A DNA stretch of 64,000 bases from Adiantum capillus-veneris (taxonomy: Eukaryota > Streptophyta > Polypodiopsida > Polypodiales > Pteridaceae): the NCBI GenBank assembly GCA_014529385.2, contig CM043968.1, positions 2,322,501 through 2,386,500 on the forward strand. Direction: 5' to 3'. Numbering within the stretch: position 1 is the first letter of the stretch; every line of letters begins with the position of its first letter. Made by a program: the position numbers and the translations under genes. This document shows positions 57,145 through 64,000 of this stretch, piece after piece. The notes beneath the pieces are model-generated. The model made no database searches. It was not told the origin of the DNA and saw nothing but the letters and a program-made list of their open reading frames with translations.

Positions 57145-58288
57145 GAGCGTACGAGGACGCTGAAAATCGCTGGACAGCAGCATTTTCATCACCTTGCAAT
57201 TGTGTTTCTGGGTGGACAGCAGCCTCTTGGCTTGTATTTTTCACAGAGGATGAAGTCACCTCCTGCCAGGATACCATCCGGTGGTGGTCCGTGCGGTGTC
57301 TCAGTGACTGTTGCAGTACGCGGTATCTTTGACATCGGCTTGATCATCTACGGGCGTATGATCCTTGGGAGACCCATTCATTCCAGCCATCATTCGGCGG
57401 TTGCACACTCTAGAGGGGGTGGTGACTTGTGGTTTGCTATGGACACACCTATGCACTCATCAGAGGAGTTCACATGAGATATGGCCATGCTCATGGCATA
57501 CGGGATTCCGACTCTCCTAGAGAAGACACCGCCATCTTGGGTGGATAGACACTTACCACTTGACCTCGACACGTCAGATCACTTGCTTACAGTGGAGCAT
57601 CTACATGGACTTAGAGAGAGGATCTTAGGTCTTTTCTTGAACAGGTTCCTTGCTTGGATCTACAGACTGGAGTGGGACTTCAATGCTTTGGACTCTCTTG
57701 GAGAGTTTACCTGCGAGAGCGTACGAGGACGCTGAAAATCGCTGGACAGCAGCATTTTCATCACCTTGCAATTGTGTTTCTGGGTGGACAGCAGCCTCTT
57801 GGCTTGTATTTTTCACAGAGGATGAAGTCACCTCCTGCCAGGATACCATCCGGTGGTGGTCCGTGCGGTGTCTCAGTGACTGTTGCAGTACGCGGTATCT
57901 TTGACATCGGCTTGATCATCTACGGGCGTATGATCCTTGGGAGACCCATTCATTCCAGCCATCATTCGGCGGTTGCACACTCTAGAGGGGGTGGTGACTT
58001 GTGGTTTGCTATGGACACACCTATGCACTCATCAGAGGAGTTCACATGAGATATGGCCATGCTCATGGCATACGGGATTCTGACTCTCCTAGAGAAGACA
58101 CCGCCATCTTGGGTGGATAGACACTTACCACTTGACCTCGACACGTCAGATCACTTGCTTACAGTGGAGCATCTACATGGACTTAGAGAGAGGATCTTAG
58201 GTCTTTTCTTGAACAGGTTCCTTGCTTGGATCTACAGACTGGAGTGGGACTTCAATGCTTTGGACTCTCTTGGAGAGTTTACCTGCGA
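57145..58288 (+). repeat. Nearly perfect 572-bp tandem duplication
   Basis: Units 57145-57716 and 57717-58288 start GAGCGTACGAGGACGCTG and end TTTACCTGCGAG. I found one clear difference (GGGATTCCG versus GGGATTCTG). The unit has long frames in several registers (for example DMAMLMAYGIPTLLEK and RHLPLDLDTSDHLLTVEHL) that match nothing I recognise. Either a very recent duplication or an assembly effect. Confidence 0.95.
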
Positions 58289-58403
58289 GATGCGGGAGAT
58301 CAGGCACCATTACGCGACTACATCCGGAGTCATCCGGAGCTTGGCTTGGATGGTAGTGCAGTTGCTCTTCTACACTCCTGATCATTTGGATTGCTGCCTT
58401 TAG
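58053..58403 (+). other. Unidentified open frame in duplicated DNA
   Basis: A plus-strand frame of 116 codons from ATG 58053, with an equivalent truncated frame at 57481 in the first repeat unit. It has protein-like composition (PPSWVDRHLPLDLDTSDHLL, then EWDFNALDSLGEF) but no motif I can name. In both units it is preceded by a longer frame ending SSEEFT and one TGA. It could be transduced host sequence or degraded element coding DNA. Confidence 0.3.
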
Positions 58404-58520
58404 AGTTGCTTACACTCACCCTCGATAACCTTGGCTTGGATGGTAGTGCAGTTGCTCTTCTACACTCTTGATCATTTGGATTGCTATCTTCAGAGTTGCT
58501 TACACTCACCCTCGGTAACC
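58341..58520. repeat. Tandem duplication, 90-bp unit
   Basis: TTGGCTTGGATGGTAGTGCA and GAGTTGCTTACACTCACCCT occur twice, 90 bp apart. Confidence 0.93.
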
Positions 58521-59609
58521 TTACAATAGATCTATCCCCCGACTTGGGCAATAGGCCACTCCCAACTCATTCACATTGAGAGCCACACCGAGTTGGGGTT
58601 TGGTGGCGTTGTTGGCGTGGATTATGTTTTGGTTGACAACGAAGGATTGGATGCAGGAGATACAGGCAAGATGGTGCAGACAGATTGGTCTGGCCTTTCC
58701 TCTTCTCAACTACTCATATAGGATGATTACAGTGCAGACAGCTTGGCTCTGACCCCACCTCTTCTCAAAGGCCCTTCACAGCACAGACTGTCGAGTCTGG
58801 CTTTCCCCTCATCTTGGATTACCCTGCCTACTGACAGGACACCATCCGGTGGTGGTCCGTGCGGTCTCCCGGTGACTGTTGTAGCTTATGGTAGCTTCTA
58901 CAGTGCAGACTGCTTAGTCTGGCTTTCCTTGTGTCGGAGGACGTTTACGACGCAGATGGCTACATCTAGCCTTCTTGGAGTTTTTTCACAGCTTAGCCAC
59001 CTGGCCACATTGGGTTACAAGTTCATGCATTGACAGGCTTCCGGTCATTCTCATGACGGTTCGTGGGCTTCCCCATTTTCTCGAGGCAGTTTGATTACAG
59101 ACACCACATATCCTATTGTGCAGGACACTTGCAGGTCTATTGGCACTTCTTTTACGACAAGGAGTTGTTTTCACACTCAGTTTGGGACCTTCACGCAATA
59201 TCTGCACCTTGTAACGGTGGAATACAACAGTTTACTACATTGCTCGTGACGGCACTTTACCATGGAGATTTCTTGGTGGTAGGGACACCCACGACTGCTG
59301 CTACACTCGCGGGGTTCGCTGGAGTATTGTCCATCAGTGGACATCGCAGCAGACATGTTCATCATTTGCCTCACATCTTCGGCTTCACGCGGTTTGTTCA
59401 ACATCAGGTGTTGAGAGGGGGTGTTAGACTTACACCACTCTGCTTCTTCACACAGGTCTAGGTCATACTTGTACGGCTAGTATGTCTCTGGGCTGGCCAC
59501 CCATAGTCTAGGTTGTACCTCGTCCCGCCGCCCAAGTTGGGGGCCGGCCTACCACCTTTGTCCGGGCGTTCACATATATGTTTCCATGAATTATTTCTGT
59601 TTCGTCGTG
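58521..59609. other. No gene recognised
   Basis: Includes a partial third copy (58838-58900) of the ACCATCCGGTGGTGGTCCGT region of the 572-bp unit. A 132-codon plus-strand frame (59063-59461) has no recognisable motif. Confidence 0.5.
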
Positions 59610-59950
59610 GGGGATTGTTCCAGGCTCTGCCCTACCTCCCCTTGGGCACCTGTTTATGGGGCCGAGGGGGTACCCACTTCCACACTATCTGGTTATTGTG
59701 TATTGGGTCTTCTGCTCATGGTAGCCATGGGGGGCTGATCGCCCCCTCTTCACCATATCTTGCATTTGTGGTCATTTTGCAAATACCAAATACCCAGAGG
59801 ATATTCACATTTTGTACATGGATTTGTCTCATAGGCCAGTTTTCTTTGGCCTTTTGAAGACTTAAATAAAATCTTTCTTTCTTTCATTCTTTCTTTCTCT
59901 CTCCCCTTTTTCACGCTTCCGCACACGTGCACTCTCACAAGTTTGCATTC
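59610..59950 (+). repeat. Direct repeat, copy 2 (pairs with 56449-56702)
   Basis: Same sequence as copy 1 with a ~90-bp additional segment instead of the CT tract. It passes into the LTR 3' end at 60088. Confidence 0.85.
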
Positions 59951-60088
59951 TCTCTTGTTTTGGTCCATTACACAATCTCTCATGAAGTAAAGGGGGGCTC
60001 TCTCTCCCCTTCAGTAAAAGGAACCTTGAGTATGCACTCGACACTCATCCTGAGCATTCACCATTATTCACTTCCACTGCACATTACA
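59720..60088 (+). repeat. 3' part of a divergent LTR of the non-autonomous family
   Basis: TTGTGGTCATTTTGC, GTAAAAGGAACCTTGAG, GCACTC(G/A)ACACTCATCCTGAGCA-like text and CACATTACA at the end match the 3' ends of LTR-a to LTR-d and of the LTR ending at 44670. No PBS follows, so it is a solo fragment. Confidence 0.65.
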
Positions 60089-60177
60089 TCAAAATCTCTG
60101 GTTTTCAGCTTTCATTTGATTGCTTAATCACTGATTTTGGAGCAAGTTAGTACTCATCAATCTATTTCTAATCTTAG

Positions 60178-60410
60178 GTGTGTACACTCGTGTGTGTGTG
60201 TGTGTGTGCGCGCGCGCTCGCCTTTGAGTGGTGACAAGGGCTCCTTAATTCCCTCTCACAAGAAAATCAGATTTGGTCCATTAAGTGGTGTGTACATTTG
60301 TGTGTGTGTGTGTGTGTGTCTGTGCCTTTGAGTGGTGGGAACCCACTCTAGACAAGACAAGGGCTCCTTAATTTCCTCTCGTAAGAAAATCAGATTTGGT
60401 CGATTCTGGC
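60178..60410. repeat. Diverged tandem duplication with (TG)n tracts
   Basis: GGTGTGTACA(C/T)T, a TG run, GCCTTTGAGTGGTG, CAAGGGCTCCTTAATT and AAGAAAATCAGATTTGGTC appear twice (from about 60178 and 60287). Confidence 0.88.
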
Positions 60411-61473
60411 AGTGCCTCCCTCTGGACGCCTGTGAGAAGTCAACAGCTTGCCTTGAATTCACACTTTGTTGGCATGCCGCTATATTGGAGTCTTACAACT
60501 AAATCTAGTTCCAATCGCATCTGCCATGCTACCTGCTCGCCATAATTAGTTGGAGCGCGCACTTGCTACTCGTCAACATTTACCCTGCAAGTCCATGACA
60601 ACAACTTGCACTCATCACCCTCTGCTGACCTTGCACTTTCCATCGGCAGAGCCAACAGATGAGCCATTGGCTGCCCTCATCACCACCGGCTTTCCTAGCT
60701 CCTGTTCTGAGTCGTAGCTCGTACCCTACACTTTTTTGCTCGTCTGCAGCCTCATCTTCCCGCATTGAGCTATTCACCACGAAGCTATTTCTGTTCTACT
60801 GCCTCGCGTGTAGACATTGGCTTTTCCATTTAAGGTTAAGTAGCGATTCCTACCTAAAAAGTGTTATCAGGTCCCCCTTATACAATTTCTTTTTCTCACA
60901 CTATCCATTGCTCTCTCACTGTACTAGCTCACCAAAAGAAAAAAAAAAAGAACCCCCAATTGGTTCCAATACTTGAAGTGTCAGCAGCCCAGCTCCATCA
61001 GTGCTGCTCACCATGTCTTGTGCCACACCCACTGCTGTGTAGCCGTGAAGGATTTTGGCAAGGTACTAAAAAGCTAGATAGCCCTAGCCTGTTTAATTTT
61101 AATTGCAGAAGGTCTTTCACACATGAGCCGGCGGGGCATTTTTACATCTTAGTTGAAGTTCATTTCGTTATTATTAGTTTATTTGCTGAAGGCACTTATG
61201 TTCACACCTCGCATGCGTATAGACACTGCCAGAAGACTGGGAAGACCGCCCTACCTCTCTCACATGAGAACACACACACAAGCATCACGCTTGAAATGTA
61301 TCCATGCCTTTCACCATTAGCCATGAAGATTGCATCCTCGAGAAAATGGACCAACAATGAAGATAAAGGCTACGACACGAAGGACAATGGCATGATACAC
61401 GAGAAGAGGAAACACTTTCCTCTTAACGTGAATTTGTTTTGACATAAAAGCTTTGTATGAGCCTTAAAATCTC
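60411..61473. other. No gene recognised
   Basis: A plus-strand frame of 193 codons (60861-61442) lacks any motif I can name and includes low-complexity lysine codons; probably fortuitous. Confidence 0.5.
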
Positions 61474-62530
61474 TGTCACGAGGATGTGGCAAATGCTAAC
61501 CTTAGTTGTTGGTTTCTTTCCGATGATTTTAATTTAATTTTTGGGACCCTCTTTTTGAAGTCACAAATGGCGGGACATTGTGTGGCCAGTGTGAAACAGT
61601 CGATGGCCGAGAGTTTCACTCGCAGGCGGGAAGGCCTTGTCGCCACGAGTTGGTCGGGCCGACCGGCATTGGAATCGGAGCAGTAAAAGGGTGTCTAGGC
61701 TTAGTTCAAAGTCATTTAGGCCCCCTGGCTACACTTTTAAGTCTGTGGGAACGAGGAAATTAACTCAAAAGAGGCCACGTGGACAGTTGGCGGTTACAAA
61801 TGATTTTGCCAAGTCTGCATGAAGAGGGGGGCGCCCAAAATGAGAGAGGGGGCTGATTATTGCCCATAATTGACTACAGAGTGTGGGTGAGTAGTAAGTG
61901 CATGTTTCACAGCTTTAATGGAAAGCTTGCCTTCTCCCTTGTCTTATGTACCGTGATGATTGTGCTCTTGTGCATCTCTCTCCCCCTTTGAATATAGAAA
62001 CGTGATGCCCCGCTCGAGGGCTTTTCACATGTATGTACAATTGTGTGGGTTCATGCGCGATTGCCGAGGCAAGAACCTCTTGCACAGGTATTGGATTAGC
62101 TAGTTTCTAATCCCGCGCAGGGTACAGGTGAATTCGGAGAGATTTCACACGAGTAGCCCCACAGGTGCGGGAGCTTGAGGGCTTGCTATGGATGCAACCG
62201 GCACGCGAAATGGAGCCCGAAACAGTGAATTACAAGCAAGGGGATTGCTGTACATGCGATCCGGTGGATTTTCGGGGCATAAAATAGAGAATTCAGCATG
62301 CTGTAGATTCTCATCAGGTTTGGGAAAGTGCCCGTATGCGCCGGGAAAGTCATCCAATGCGTGGGGATTTTGTCTGTGAAGTTTCCTATTACGGTTATAC
62401 TGCGAAATGGGGCCAGAATAGGTCTTTTTTAGCCGAGTTTATGTGGGACAGCTCGTAGGAAAACGCAAGTTTTATTCCCTTTTTGATAAGAATAAAGAAA
62501 TTCTGTAAGGGGCGCTAGTCTTTGGGGCCA
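61474..62530 (+). repeat. LTR-G, copy 2 (probably solo)
   Basis: TGTCACGAGG...GTCTTTGGGGCCA, 1057 bp, with AATAAGAATAAAG about 45 bp before its end. No PBS follows and no related internal coding region is attached, so it may be a solo LTR. Confidence 0.75.
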
Positions 62531-62900
62531 AAAGGTTGTCGGCATCTGCTTGATAGCGCTTTAGCTTCCAAGCCGTGTGTGTTCAAAGTGTTAATTCCAG
62601 CAACAGGTTTTTATTTGCAAAGTTTCTGTGTCCTAAAGTCTGAAGTAAATTTTTGGGTGAAAGCCAAGGTCTACCGCCCTACGGGCCGGTTTCAATCTCA
62701 TGAGACCCTACATGTTGTATCTGATTGAATTACGGTCATTGAATCTGTTGTGGCCACCATGTATCCAATTGAGAACCGTAAAGTGTTAAATCCAGTGAGA
62801 ACCACCATGATGTATCATGAGAACCTTGTAGATGTATCCAATAAGATACCTAGGCACTATCACATCATAACACATGAAATCTTTATAAAAACCCCGAGTT
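62531..62900. other. Inverted-repeat partner and AT-rich spacer
   Basis: 62560-62710 is the inverted relative of 55790-55980. Beyond it, GAGAACC and ATGTATC(C/A) phrases recur between 62755 and 62850. No gene seen. Confidence 0.6.
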
Positions 62901-62904
62901 TTGC

Positions 62905-64000
62905 TTAAGGGGACGATAGTTTGGGTAAGAGTTCAAAGAAAGTTGTATGCGATGCATAATCGATAGATAGAGAAGATGTCTTATTGTAAAACCATGGCAT
63001 GCCTAAAATGACATGTACATGTTCAAGGCCCATGATGCGGAACTTCGTGGTAACGCTGGATTTGGAGGGCGAGTCGTAGCATAACCTCAGTTCATTGATC
63101 GCTTGTACGTTCCACATAATGGACCACATACGGATGGTCTACGGGAGACGTGTCGAGCTTAAGTGCTTGTACGACATGAGAAAAAATGAAGTTATGTGTA
63201 GAGCGGTTGTCGAATAAGACCGTTACAGCATGGCCATTGATCTCTCCTTTGACGCAGAGAAGATCATGCAGGTCATACACAACCTTATTAAGGTGACAAC
63301 CCGGGGCTACGTGCATTAACATGAAAAATCTCTGAATCAAAAGAAGACAAAGTACCTGGATTATCGATGACGTTTATCGAAGTATTCGTCGGTGCGGAGG
63401 TAGACGTCTTCTTCTTTTGCTTGGGACACCCCTTATCACTGCGGAAGTGGCTGGTTTGGTGGCAATCGAAGCAACGACTCTTCTTTTGATCCTCCATACG
63501 AGCTGCCTTTGATTTTCCATTGTGCTTGGATTTCTTCTGCGGAGGGTCGGATGATTGACTAGTGGCTACTGAAGCGTTCGAGCGCTTGAATTGTGACATG
63601 GAGGAACCATGACGAGGAGTCTCCCCATCCGTCGGGCCACCTCCAAAAGCCACCAATGGATATCATAATTTTCGGCGAACTTATAGATGTCCTCAACAGT
63701 ATTGATCGGATTGTGTAAAATTTCGTTCTAATATGTTGGTGGCGATCCGAAGAGGGTCATCAAGAGCCTTCGTTTTATGGAGAAGATCCTTGAAGGCATG
63801 TGAGTAAGCGTCCAGTGTTCGCTTTCCCACCTCACAACGAAAATGCTTCTCAAAGCATTCGATCCTATCAACCTGCACAAAGCGGGCACGAAAAGTCGGT
63901 TGGAACCCCGCCTAAGTTGTGGGTTGCGGTCGTAACGCAGCCCACCAAGAGTAAGCCTTCCCCTTTAGCATGAACGGAAGTTGCCCAAGATGTTGGGCAT
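62905..64000 (-). pseudogene. Ty3/gypsy Gag-protease fragment, continuing past the window edge
   Basis: Minus-strand frames give the end of the Gag core (YSHAFKDLLHKTKALDDP and RIATNILERNF, 63878-63693). A zinc knuckle CFDCHQTSHFRSDKGC follows (63656-63288), with six instead of four residues before the last Cys. Then come the protease (VTVLFDNRSTHNFIF, where the usual D-S-G is D-N-R) and its C-terminal half (HVHVILGMPWF). Frameshifts separate the pieces. Sequence below 62905 is unrelated, so RT and integrase are missing here. This family differs from the gypsy element at 46-54 kb. Confidence 0.78.

Noticed and set aside
59862-60044. Lys/Glu/Arg-rich minus-strand frame
   Set aside because: Produced by (TTTC)n-type pyrimidine sequence within an LTR fragment.
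60861-61442. 193-codon frame as a host gene
   Set aside because: No motif, contains a poly-lysine run from an A-rich tract, and no promoter or splice evidence.

Overview
The window looks like nuclear DNA of a land plant with a large, retrotransposon-swollen genome. The evidence is primer-binding sites matching plant initiator tRNA-Met, plant-type Ty1/copia, Ty3/gypsy, L1-type LINE and hAT remnants, long (GT)n/(GA)n/(CA)n tracts, and one exon that looks like a chloroplast thylakoid-lumen protease precursor. A fern or another large-genome vascular plant is only a guess. No rRNA, tRNA or CRISPR array was recognised, and no intact multi-exon host gene is visible.

Layout. 1-6 kb: AT-rich DNA with short tandem duplications and microsatellites, plus one unidentified 180-codon ORF (4775-5317) behind a TATA-like box. 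6.4-11.2 kb: a decayed L1-type LINE with long (GT)n(GA)n tracts at both ends. 11.4-19 kb: gene-poor mosaic of diverged repeats with a gypsy remnant. 19.08-23.50 kb: a complete-looking but decayed Ty1/copia element on the minus strand whose integrase core has been deleted. 26.7-27.8 kb: a foldback repeat, two perfect 18-bp palindromes, a TATA-like box and a likely first exon of a CtpA-type carboxyl-terminal processing protease (27394-27834); its other exons were not found.

30.0-38.1 kb: a nest of two non-autonomous LTR elements on the minus strand. The inner one (32268-36499) has two LTRs and a 5-bp target duplication GCGAT and sits inside the internal region of the outer one (29998-38126). 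They carry no reverse transcriptase but encode a coiled-coil protein with a His/Asp-rich repeat tract that I do not recognise. 39.4-40.8 kb: a hAT transposase pseudogene with a recognisable intron and its catalytic centre deleted. 43.4-45.8 kb: a plus-strand relative of the non-autonomous LTR family, followed by a LINE-ORF1-like (DUF4283/zinc knuckle) reading frame.

45.8-53.8 kb: a young Ty3/gypsy element with about 1.5 kb LTRs (about 21 mismatches by eye), preceded by the pol end of a second copy, so the left LTR is shared in tandem. It is nearly coding-intact, with one in-frame stop between gag and pol and one frameshift near the pol C-terminus. 53.8-62.5 kb: copies of another LTR (LTR-G), LINE endonuclease pieces in opposite orientation, and a nearly perfect 572-bp tandem duplication. 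62.9-64.0 kb: the gag-protease part of another gypsy element, running off the window on the minus strand.

Overall the window records layered transposition, nesting, LTR-LTR recombination and decay, with many stops explainable by C-to-T change. The most unusual items are the nested non-autonomous LTR family with its His/Asp-rich ORF and the orphan plastid-protease exon.
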